Source: Burkholderiaceae bacterium (lineage in GTDB: Bacteria > Pseudomonadota > Gammaproteobacteria > Burkholderiales > Burkholderiaceae_C). From it: a stretch of DNA of 64,000 nt. Position 1 is the stretch's first letter. The number at the start of each line of letters is the position of its first letter. Below the pieces are notes generated by a model. That model was not told the DNA's origin. It did not search any database and saw nothing but the letters and a program-made list of their open reading frames with translations. Below, in pieces: positions 54,563 to 62,464 of this stretch. The position numbers and the translations under genes are program-made. The stretch is from contig JAMLIT010000001.1 in the NCBI GenBank assembly GCA_023954035.1, forward strand, positions 96,469-160,468, in the 5' to 3' direction.

Positions 54563-56767
54563 TCACGAAGGCTTTCTGCGATTGCGCCGGATGCGATAAG
54601 CCCAGACAACCAGCAGCAGCAACATGAGGAGCGCCGCGCTCACCAGAGGCACGCCCCAGGAGAAATAACGCCTCCATTCGTAGAAGGCACTTTCGCCGGC
54701 ACGTGGCGGCTGGCTGGCTGAAGGATTGGTGCTGTCTACCCAGCTAACCGGGCCTTCGGCACCGATCAAGGCGATGTCTCCACGGTTGAGCACGAAGGGC
54801 TTGTCTTGCGCCGCGGTTTGCGCGCCCAGGGGCTGCCACAGCAGGCCCGGCTGAGCGTGCGCGCTGGTAACTTCGACTGCGCTCAGGTGCGCCAGGCCAT
54901 CGACATCAATCCAGGGAGCCTTTTTCCCGTTGATGCGCAGCTGCGCATCCTTGATGACAACTTTGGACGTGGCGCCATCTACCGGCACCTGCAGGGCGAG
55001 GAAGGGACGACTCGGTGTGAATGCCTGACCTTGCTCGGCCACCACGAATTCGGCGCGTATGGGCGTAACACCCGCCGCAACGGCCATGCGAACCACGCGC
55101 ATCAAACTGGCGGGTGCGTCCGCCAGATACGCTTCTGGAACAATAAGCTGCGGCGTGCCGGACATCAGGGGCAGCAAGCCGACAAAGGTGCCATCGGGCT
55201 CTGAATCACCACCACGTACATAGCTGGTGGGCAGCACATTCACCGGGAACGCCTGCGGCGTTTCATTGCAGTCGTTGGAGTAGGGCTGGCGCTGGAAAGA
55301 CACCCGTACCACATTTCGAAGTCCAAGCGCATAGCCAGGAATACGGGCATCAAGACGCTCAGGACGCCCATCCGCTTGGAGGCGCTTGGCCGACAGCAAG
55401 ACGTTGTTCCAGAACACGGAAGCTACCGGACGGGTGGACGAGGCACCGGGCGCTGCGGCCACATCCACTACCAGATCAGACGGCATTCGGCCATTGACGG
55501 CCACGGCGCCGAGCGGGATGGTGGCCGTCCAGTCGCCGCGTGCCAGGACGTCGAAACTCGCATCGCTGCCGCCGAGGTTGGTGAGGCGGATGGCCGAGCG
55601 GTCGAGTACGTCGGGTGTATTGGCTTCCGCTACCGTCACTTCCCGGGTGGTCATGGCGCTGCGCCAGACGTCGGCGAAAACGCCTGCAGCCTTGGCACCC
55701 GCATCCTCCGACACCACGATGACCGGACGGGCGCCCAGCGTTGCCAGACGAATCGAATGCGACGGCAGGGCTCCCGTGGCCACCGCCGTTTGCAGGCTGC
55801 GCCAGCTCGCGAAGGAACGCGCCGCGTCGGCGTCGCCGCCCAGCTGAGCGCCCAACGCGTCCAGAGCTGCCGATATTTCCTGTTGCAAGGCAGTGTCCAC
55901 GACCGCGATGTCTCCGGTGGCAAGCGAAGACCCCAGGACTACCAGAGCCCCTACCTCGGCGGCATCCTTCAGTGCGTGTTTGGCATTGCCTTGCGCAAGG
56001 CCAGAAAAGGCCGGCAGGCTCGCCAGCCCAGCAGGCACCTGCCATCCGGTTGTGTCAATGACGTCGCCAGGAGCGGGAAAGGACTTCACGACGACGCGGC
56101 GATTGGCCTGCTCCAAGGCGACGCCAAGACGCCAGGCAGTGTCGTAGGTGGCCTTGCTGACTTTGCGCGACGCCACCATCAGCGTCGGATGCGCCGGCAA
56201 AGTGAGCCAGGCGTCCGAGAGACTGGTCAGAGCGGAGCTGCTGAAACGGTAATTGAATCGGGTATCTGCAGAGACCGACAGCACATTGCCGGTGGATCGC
56301 TCCACCTCGCAAATGCGTTGGCCGACATTGTTCTGCCAGTTCACACGAAAACGCAGGAAGCCGTTGGTGCGCTGGTTGGTATCTACCTTCAGCAACTGGC
56401 TGGCGTCGCCTTCTGAAACCTCAATGCGACGCGAATGCACGGGCCTGCCATTGATGAACAACACCATGGTGGTGCGCCCCTCTTCGGCCTTGTAATAGCG
56501 CGCGCGAAAGTCGACGGTGGCGTCGGCCAACTTCAGCTGCTGAGGCACTGGTAGATAGAACTCCTGGCGGCTGTCAAAGCCGCTCAACAACACGTCATCG
56601 CCGAACCCCAGGTCCGAAAGCGAGAAACTGCGGTTGACCCAGGTGTCTCCCTGCAAGCGCTGCAAGGCGTCGCCCGCAGGACTGGCCAGCGCCATGATCG
56701 GGACGGCCAAACTGATGAGCGCTACCAAGCGGGTGAGACGTGGCGATCGGGGCGGGCAAGATGGCAT
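54563..56767 (-). CDS. BcsB-like periplasmic polysaccharide-synthase partner
   Basis: A 734-residue protein with an N-terminal signal peptide (RLTRLVALISLAVPIMALAS), a long beta-rich periplasmic part with repeating carbohydrate-binding-like and flavodoxin-like units, and a C-terminal anchor (YFSWGVPLVSAALLMLLLLV) followed by a basic tail. This is the design of BcsB, which sits next to the cellulose synthase BcsA, completes its membrane channel and guides the chain across the periplasm. ATG at 56767 has a GGAG site. It lies 29 bp before nfrB, so it most likely partners NfrB. No bcsA, bcsZ or bcsC is in the window; pairing of a BcsB-like protein with an NfrB-type synthase is unexpected. Confidence 0.85.
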   Translation of the reverse strand: MPSCPPRSPRLTRLVALISLAVPIMALASPAGDALQRLQGDTWVNRSFSLSDLGFGDDVLLSGFDSRQEFYLPVPQQLKLADATVDFRARYYKAEEGRTTMVLFINGRPVHSRRIEVSEGDASQLLKVDTNQRTNGFLRFRVNWQNNVGQRICEVERSTGNVLSVSADTRFNYRFSSSALTSLSDAWLTLPAHPTLMVASRKVSKATYDTAWRLGVALEQANRRVVVKSFPAPGDVIDTTGWQVPAGLASLPAFSGLAQGNAKHALKDAAEVGALVVLGSSLATGDIAVVDTALQQEISAALDALGAQLGGDADAARSFASWRSLQTAVATGALPSHSIRLATLGARPVIVVSEDAGAKAAGVFADVWRSAMTTREVTVAEANTPDVLDRSAIRLTNLGGSDASFDVLARGDWTATIPLGAVAVNGRMPSDLVVDVAAAPGASSTRPVASVFWNNVLLSAKRLQADGRPERLDARIPGYALGLRNVVRVSFQRQPYSNDCNETPQAFPVNVLPTSYVRGGDSEPDGTFVGLLPLMSGTPQLIVPEAYLADAPASLMRVVRMAVAAGVTPIRAEFVVAEQGQAFTPSRPFLALQVPVDGATSKVVIKDAQLRINGKKAPWIDVDGLAHLSAVEVTSAHAQPGLLWQPLGAQTAAQDKPFVLNRGDIALIGAEGPVSWVDSTNPSASQPPRAGESAFYEWRRYFSWGVPLVSAALLMLLLLVVWAYRIRRNRRKPS

Positions 56768-56820
56768 GGAGACACTCCGGAAAAAGATGCGGGGGCTAGA
56801 GAACTGAATCACGACGCGGT

Positions 56821-57954
56821 TCAGGCATGAAATTGGGCGAAAGGCCGTTCGCACAGAGCATCCACAATGCGACTGCAAGCGCGCCCGTCGCCATAAGGGT
56901 TGGCACTCCGACAAAACCCGGCATACGTAGCTGGGTCATCCAGCAAGCGCGAGGCTTCGGTCACTATGCGTTCGCGCGAAGTACCCACCAGACGCACCGT
57001 GCCCGCCGCCACGGCCTCGGGCCGTTCAGTAACGTCGCGAAGAACCAAAACCGGCTTGCCCAGCGAGGGCGCTTCTTCCTGGACACCGCCAGAGTCGGTC
57101 AGGATCAGGTACGCACGGCGCATGAGCCAGACAAAATCGATGTAATCCACAGGCGCGATCAGGTGGACATTGGCCTGCTCTCCCAAGACGCTCCGCACGA
57201 CATCGCGAACGTTGGGATTGAGGTGGACCGGGTAGACGATCTGCACATCGCCCCGCTGCGCCAGATCTTGCAGCGCAGCGCAGATATTGCGAAAACCTTC
57301 GCCGAAGTTTTCGCGGCGGTGCCCTGTGACCAGCAACAGCTTGCGACGTCCATCGAGCCATGCATAGCGCTCTGCAAGGGTCCGCTCCAGCGCGGCGTCG
57401 TGGTCGAGTTTGGCGAGCGTTGCCACAAGCGCATCAATGACCGTGTTGCCAGTGACCCAAATGCGCCCCGACACCTTCTCAGCCAACGCAGCGTCGCGCG
57501 CGCCAAGCGTTGGTGCAAACAGCCAGGTACTCACAGAGTCGACGAGCCGGCGGTTCATTTCTTCCGGATAAGGCGATTGAATATCCCCACTGCGCAAACC
57601 CGCTTCGACATGGCCCACTCGGATGCCCCGATGGAAGGCAGCCAGCGCGGCTGCCGCAGCGGTCGTGGTATCGCCATGCACCAGTACGCCATCGGGCTGC
57701 ACACGCTCCAGCACCGCATCAACCGCCGTGATCAGTCGCGCGAACAATCCGTTGAGGCTTTGGTTGGGCTGCATGACATCGAGCTGATGCTCAGCCTGCA
57801 GGTCAAACAAAGCCATGACCTGAGCGAGCATTTCGCGATGCTGGCCCGTGATGCACAGACTGCTGTTGATCTGCGGCTCAGCGCGCAATGCCGCCACCAA
57901 AGGAGCCATCTTGATGGCCTCGGGCCGGGTACCAAAAATCGAAACAATGCGCAT
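56821..57954 (-). CDS. wecB: UDP-N-acetylglucosamine 2-epimerase (non-hydrolysing)
   Basis: A 377-residue enzyme that interconverts UDP-GlcNAc and UDP-ManNAc. MRIVSIFGTRPEAIKMAPL at the start, VHGDTTTAAAAALAAF, GHVEAGLRSGD (acidic catalytic residue), VTGHRRENFGEG (catalytic His) and LTDSGGVQEEAPSLGKPVLV are all typical of WecB. Length is standard. It is the first gene of the minus-strand operon, 53 bp before the BcsB-like gene, which fits provision of UDP-ManNAc to NfrB, as in E. coli where WecB (historically NfrC) is needed for N4 sensitivity. No wecC dehydrogenase follows, so the product is likely used as ManNAc rather than ManNAcA. Confidence 0.95.
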   Translation of the reverse strand: MRIVSIFGTRPEAIKMAPLVAALRAEPQINSSLCITGQHREMLAQVMALFDLQAEHQLDVMQPNQSLNGLFARLITAVDAVLERVQPDGVLVHGDTTTAAAAALAAFHRGIRVGHVEAGLRSGDIQSPYPEEMNRRLVDSVSTWLFAPTLGARDAALAEKVSGRIWVTGNTVIDALVATLAKLDHDAALERTLAERYAWLDGRRKLLLVTGHRRENFGEGFRNICAALQDLAQRGDVQIVYPVHLNPNVRDVVRSVLGEQANVHLIAPVDYIDFVWLMRRAYLILTDSGGVQEEAPSLGKPVLVLRDVTERPEAVAAGTVRLVGTSRERIVTEASRLLDDPATYAGFCRSANPYGDGRACSRIVDALCERPFAQFHA

Positions 57955-58101
57955 TCGAGGAGTCAGTTGGTGCGCCCAACCAGTGCCGCTCCTACACAAG
58001 GAACCCAACCCGGAAAAACGCAATCAAGAAACGGTAAATGCGTCTTCCTACGCATCTACTGGGGCGGGAACGATCTGCGCCGTCTGACCCTCGATGCACC
58101 A

Positions 58102-58131
58102 ATAATAACAAGTGTTGCTGATTGAAAGCAA
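58102..58131 (-). promoter_or_regulatory. Candidate sigma-70 promoter for the wecB-bcsB-nfrBA-alg operon
   Basis: On the minus strand TTGCTT (-35, 58131-58126) and TATTAT (-10, 58107-58102) are 18 bp apart, the only good pair in the 240-bp gap between galE and wecB. The start would fall near 58095, giving a leader of about 140 nt before wecB. It is a prediction by eye. Confidence 0.5.
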
Positions 58132-58139
58132 AGGATTTG

Positions 58140-58180
58140 CGCGAAATTTCGCGTAAGAATTCAGGGTTGTTGCGTAAGAA
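58140..58180. promoter_or_regulatory. Possible operator: 14-bp palindrome plus tandem repeats upstream of the wecB promoter
   Basis: A perfect palindrome CGCGAAATTTCGCG (58140-58153) lies eight bases upstream of the candidate -35 box. It overlaps the first of two direct repeats GCGTAAGAA (58151-58159 and 58172-58180) spaced 21 bp apart, two helical turns. This layout suggests binding of a regulator. I saw no second copy at the pelA or DUF4434 promoters. Confidence 0.45.
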
Positions 58181-58194
58181 ACCAAGTGCCCAGA

Positions 58195-59205
58195 TCAGCC
58201 TAAGCTACGTGCAACGCCGTCCTGCCAGCGCCAGGCATCCTGACACATGCGATCCACACCATGCCGCGCTTTCCACCCAAGAAGGCGCTCTGCAAGCGCA
58301 GGGTCAGCCCAACATTGGGCGACATCGCCGGGGCGGCGGGGGACGATGCGGTAGGGAACAGGCCGCCCGCTTGCACGCTCAAACGCGCTGACCATCTCCA
58401 GTACCGACACAGGGCGACCCGTTCCCAGATTCACTGTCAGCACGCCCGGATGCGCCTGCAAGTAGCGCAGGGCCGCAACATGTCCATCGGCCAGATCACA
58501 AACGTGGATGTAGTCGCGCACACCGGTTCCATCGGCAGTGGCGTAGTCGTCACCGTAGACGCTCAGACAATCTCTCTGGCCTGCGGCCACCTGCGCTACA
58601 TATGGGAGAAGATTATTGGGGATGTCCTGCGGATCCTCGCCGATCAACCCGCTCTCATGGGCACCCACGGGGTTGAAGTAGCGCAGCCGTGCAATGCGCC
58701 AGGCATCCGGTTCGGCGGCGTCGACGTCAGCGAGCACCTGCTCCATCATGAGCTTGGTCCAGCCGTAGGGATTGGTCGCCGAAAGCGGGAAGTCTTCGCG
58801 GATGGGCAAGGTCGCGGGCTCGCCATAAACGGTGGCGGACGAGGAAAAGACGAGCGTGCGCACGCCGGCTGCCTGCATGGCACGCAGTAGCGTCACGGTG
58901 CCCGCGACATTGTTGTCGTAGTAACGCAGCGGTTCGCGCACCGACTCGCCCACGGCCTTGAGCGCCGCGAAGTGCACCACGGCCGTCACGGGATACCGCG
59001 CAAAAACGCTCTCCAGCAGGGCAGCGTCGCGGACATCGCCTTCCACATGTGGGGGTATCGCGCCGGTAATGCGCCCAACACGCTCCAGAACGCCCGGGTT
59101 GCTGTTGCTGAAGTTGTCGAGCACCAGATACGGCAGCCCGGCAGCCGCCAGGGCGACGCAGGTGTGTGATCCGATATAACCGGCACCGCCGGTGACAAGG
59201 ATCAT
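58195..59205 (-). CDS. galE: UDP-glucose 4-epimerase (GalE family)
   Basis: A 336-residue extended short-chain dehydrogenase. VTGGAGYIGSHTCVAL is the NAD-binding glycine motif; FSSSATVYG has the catalytic Ser/Thr region and NPYGWTKLMMEQ the Tyr-x-x-x-Lys pair. It interconverts UDP-Glc and UDP-Gal and, in many bacteria, UDP-GlcNAc and UDP-GalNAc. I prefer the ATG at 59205 because GGAGGG is seven bases upstream of it; the ATG at 59211 is too close to that site. Placed between the Nfr-type operon and the divergent pel genes, it could supply UDP-GalNAc for Pel polymer. Confidence 0.94.
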   Translation of the reverse strand: MILVTGGAGYIGSHTCVALAAAGLPYLVLDNFSNSNPGVLERVGRITGAIPPHVEGDVRDAALLESVFARYPVTAVVHFAALKAVGESVREPLRYYDNNVAGTVTLLRAMQAAGVRTLVFSSSATVYGEPATLPIREDFPLSATNPYGWTKLMMEQVLADVDAAEPDAWRIARLRYFNPVGAHESGLIGEDPQDIPNNLLPYVAQVAAGQRDCLSVYGDDYATADGTGVRDYIHVCDLADGHVAALRYLQAHPGVLTVNLGTGRPVSVLEMVSAFERASGRPVPYRIVPRRPGDVAQCWADPALAERLLGWKARHGVDRMCQDAWRWQDGVARSLG

Positions 59206-59590
59206 GTCCATCCCTCCGAGCCACGAGGCTCAAGCACAGACAGGGCAGAAACGCAGTCTTTCATCATTTTATGGATACTAATTTACGTCAAAGTATAGTT
59301 TTAGCCATCTATTCCTCTACAATTCAGACCGACATTTAGATACGTGTGTCTTGTGTCGATTGTGCGCCTGTCACTCGAGCATCCATTTTGCATTTCCATC
59401 CGATAGCCCCGCCCCAGTCACGCCGTTTTTCACCGATATGGCGTCTTGGGGCATGGAGCAGTGCAGGATGGATTTCGAAAGCATTTTGTCCTGGCTCAGG
59501 CGCCACTGGCTGGGCTATGGGCAAGGCAGATGCGCCAAAACGACCCGGCAAGCGCAGCCAAGGCTCCGCGCGCCGCCGAGGGTGCGCCCA
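59206..59590. promoter_or_regulatory. Divergent galE/pelA control region
   Basis: The first part (59250-59340) is strikingly AT-rich for this genome and must carry the galE and pel promoters. On the minus strand TTGACG (59291-59286) could be a galE -35 box, with AATGAT-like sequence 17 bp on; on the plus strand TACAAT (59318-59323) is a possible pel -10 without a good -35. The pelA frame is open back to 59351, with an alternative ATG at 59467, so part of this region may be coding. Confidence 0.4.
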
Positions 59591-62464
59591 ATGATCTCCC
59601 TGCGTTCGATTTTTTCCCCCATTTTTTTTTCCGCATCTGCGCGAAGGAAATCTATCGCGTCGCAGATGGCGCGCTGGTGCACGCGGGGCTTGGCTGCATG
59701 CTTGCTCCCACTGGCAGCCCAGGCAACGCCTGCGGTGGCTTTGTACTACGGCCACAGTACGCCGCTGACGGAATTCAGAGCTTTTGACATGGTGGTGGTC
59801 GAACCCGACCACGGCAATAGCCTGAGCATTCCTTCCTTGCCGGGCACGCAGATGTACGCCTACGTGGCTGTCGCCGAGGTGCAGGCTTCGCGCCCGTATT
59901 ACGCCGACATTCCTGCGCACTGGAAGCTGGCGCGCAACGGCCACTGGAAATCGGACGTGATTGACCAGACGCCGCCCGAGTGGGCTGATTTTTTTTCCCG
60001 CCGCGTCATTGCCCCCCTTTGGGAGCGGGGATACCGGGGTTTTTTTCTCGACACACTCGACTCCTACCGCCTGGCCAACAGCTTTGACGAAAAGGCGCAG
60101 CAGCAAGGACTGGTGCGCGTCATCGAAACCCTGCACCAGCGCTTTCCCGGCATCCAGCTGGTGCTCAACCGGGGTTTTGAGATCGTCCCGCAAGTGCGCG
60201 ACAAAATTCAGATGGTAGCGGCCGAGTCGCTGTACCAAGGCTGGAACGCCAGCACGCAGCGCTATGAAGAAGTGAGCGAAGCCAATCGGGCCTGGCTGCT
60301 GGCGCAGTTGCGCAGCATCCGGGATCAGGAGCGCCTGCCCGTGCTTGTCATCGACTATGTGCCTCCACATGACCGCGCCCTGACCCGCGCCACGGCTGCA
60401 CGTATCCAGGCCGACGGGTTTATTCCGTGGGTGACCGACAGCGCGCTGGAGACCATGGGCATCGGCAGCATCGAAACGGTGCCGCGGCGCATTCTCTTCG
60501 TATACAACGGCATCGAATCCGATTCGCTGAACTCGGCCTACATCCACCGCTATCTGCAAATGCCTGCCAACCACATGGGCTACATAGCCGAGTACGCAGA
60601 CGCGCGGCAACCGCTACCGGAAGGCATCCTGCGCGATCGCTATGCGGGCGTCGTCTCCTGGTTTTCCGGTTTCTTGCCCGAAACACGGCGCGGTGCCGTA
60701 AGCCAATGGTTCCAGGAACGCATGGACGAGGGCATGCCGCTGGCCATCGTAGGGGATCTCGGGCAGTCGCCAGACGCCCAATGGGCCCGCAAGCTGGGAA
60801 TACAGCTGGCCAGCGAGCCGCACGGTTCCTTGCGCATGATTTCGCAGCATCCGATGATGGGATTCGAGTCGGCGGCGCCCTTGCTTACACGGGAATACAC
60901 CCCGTTGCAACTCACAAGTGCCATGGCTGCACAAGCGACAGCGCTGATTGAATTCAAGGACGGACGCAACAAGTCCTTTGTTGGTGGGGCCCTGACCCCG
61001 TGGGGAGGGTTCATTCTGGATCCCTATGCATGGGTCGAGCTTCCTGGCACCGAATATTCTCGCTGGGTCATTGATCCGTTTGCCTTCTTGACCGAGGCCC
61101 TGCGCCTGCCTTCGATTCCCGTGCCCGACACCACCACGGAAAACGGCCGCCGCCTGCTGCTGGCCCACGTGGATGGCGATGGCTTCGCCTCGCTGGCCGA
61201 GCTGGCTGGCAGCCCACCGGCAGCACAGGTACTGCTCAAGGATGTGTTTGAGAGATACCGTTTCCCCCAAACGATGTCGGTGATCGAAGCCGAGATCGCG
61301 CCGCACGGCCTGCACCCCGACCTGAGCCCCCGCCTAGAAGGCATTGCGCGGCAAATGTTCAAGCTGCCACACATTGAAATCGGCAACCACACCTACTCGC
61401 ACCCATTTCTGTGGGACCAGAGCACGCTGCACGGCATCTTTAAGAACGACGAAGAAGCTGCCTACAACCTCAATATTCCCGGCTACACCATGGACTTGAC
61501 GCGTGAGATCGTGGGTTCCACCGCCTACATCCGCGAGCGCCTGGCACCTGCGGGCAAGCCGGTCAAAATTTTGCAATGGACGGGCGATACCGAGCCCAAC
61601 GCCGAGGCACTGGAGATCACGGAGCGCGCCGGGCTGCTCAACATCAATGGCGGCGACACCTCCATCACGCGCGCCAATCCTTCGCTTACGGCCGTGGGCG
61701 CCTTGGGCATCCGCAAAAACGGTTATCTGCAGGTGTACGCACCTATCACCAACGAGAACATCTACACCAACCTCTGGCGCGGTCCGTTCTACGGCTTTGA
61801 GCGCGCCATCGAAACCTTCGAGATGACCGACAAGCCCCGGCGCATCAAGCCTGTAGGTATTTACTACCACGTGTACTCAGCCAGCAAACAAGCTGGCTTG
61901 AAGGCGCTGCACAAGGTGTACGGCTGGGCGCTGGCGCGTCCGCTGCACCCGGTGTTTACGTCGGAGTTCATTGCGAAGGTGCAAGACTTTGACCGCGTTG
62001 CCATCGCCCGCGAAGGGCTGGGCTGGCGCGTGCGTGGCGACGGCCACCTGCGCACGCTGCGCCTGCCGCCCACACTGGGTACGCCAGACCTGCGGACCAG
62101 CACCGGGGTGGCCGGTTACCGCCCCGGGGCAGAAGGGCTGTACGTGTCCCTCTCCGGCGCCCGTGCAACACTGCAGCTGCAAAGCCCCCCCCCATCTGCG
62201 GCTGCGCCATGGCCCTCCCTGTTTGAAGCCAATGGGCGCCTGGGCCGCTGGGCCCGTTCAGACCAGGGACAACGTCTTGATTTTGAACTCCAGGGCCACG
62301 TGCCGCTGGAGTTTGCGCTGGCAGCTGCCAGCCAGTGTCAGGTGCGCGCCAACCAGCGCACCCTCTCGCCTGCCCCCGCAGGTCCCTCCGCCCCAGCGGG
62401 CGTACAGTATTTCAGGCTCCAGGATGCCCGTGCTCAAGTCCAGCTCCACTGCCCTGCACGCTGA
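59591..62464 (+). CDS. pelA: PelA: polysaccharide hydrolase/deacetylase of Pel synthesis
   Basis: About 957 residues from the ATG at 59591 (GAGGG eight bases upstream); P. aeruginosa PelA has 948. The first 45 residues form a long basic then hydrophobic signal (CTRGLAACLLPLAAQATPAV). A GH114/GH166-type barrel follows (FDMVVVEPDHG, GFFLDTLDSYR, VLNRGFEIVPQ with the likely acidic catalytic residues), then a linker and a polysaccharide deacetylase domain with LAHVDGDGFAS (metal Asp) and IEIGNHTYSHPF (metal His pair). PelA deacetylates and trims the GalNAc-rich Pel polymer in the periplasm. Its 3' end overlaps pelB by 41 bp. It is divergent from galE. Confidence 0.92.
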   Translation: MISLRSIFSPIFFSASARRKSIASQMARWCTRGLAACLLPLAAQATPAVALYYGHSTPLTEFRAFDMVVVEPDHGNSLSIPSLPGTQMYAYVAVAEVQASRPYYADIPAHWKLARNGHWKSDVIDQTPPEWADFFSRRVIAPLWERGYRGFFLDTLDSYRLANSFDEKAQQQGLVRVIETLHQRFPGIQLVLNRGFEIVPQVRDKIQMVAAESLYQGWNASTQRYEEVSEANRAWLLAQLRSIRDQERLPVLVIDYVPPHDRALTRATAARIQADGFIPWVTDSALETMGIGSIETVPRRILFVYNGIESDSLNSAYIHRYLQMPANHMGYIAEYADARQPLPEGILRDRYAGVVSWFSGFLPETRRGAVSQWFQERMDEGMPLAIVGDLGQSPDAQWARKLGIQLASEPHGSLRMISQHPMMGFESAAPLLTREYTPLQLTSAMAAQATALIEFKDGRNKSFVGGALTPWGGFILDPYAWVELPGTEYSRWVIDPFAFLTEALRLPSIPVPDTTTENGRRLLLAHVDGDGFASLAELAGSPPAAQVLLKDVFERYRFPQTMSVIEAEIAPHGLHPDLSPRLEGIARQMFKLPHIEIGNHTYSHPFLWDQSTLHGIFKNDEEAAYNLNIPGYTMDLTREIVGSTAYIRERLAPAGKPVKILQWTGDTEPNAEALEITERAGLLNINGGDTSITRANPSLTAVGALGIRKNGYLQVYAPITNENIYTNLWRGPFYGFERAIETFEMTDKPRRIKPVGIYYHVYSASKQAGLKALHKVYGWALARPLHPVFTSEFIAKVQDFDRVAIAREGLGWRVRGDGHLRTLRLPPTLGTPDLRTSTGVAGYRPGAEGLYVSLSGARATLQLQSPPPSAAAPWPSLFEANGRLGRWARSDQGQRLDFELQGHVPLEFALAAASQCQVRANQRTLSPAPAGPSAPAGVQYFRLQDARAQVQLHCPAR

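Noticed and set aside
54563-56767. Evidence for a cellulose synthase operon
   Set aside because: Only a BcsB-like gene is present; the synthase next to it is NfrB-type (MshEN, no PilZ domain), and no BcsA, BcsZ or BcsC is seen.
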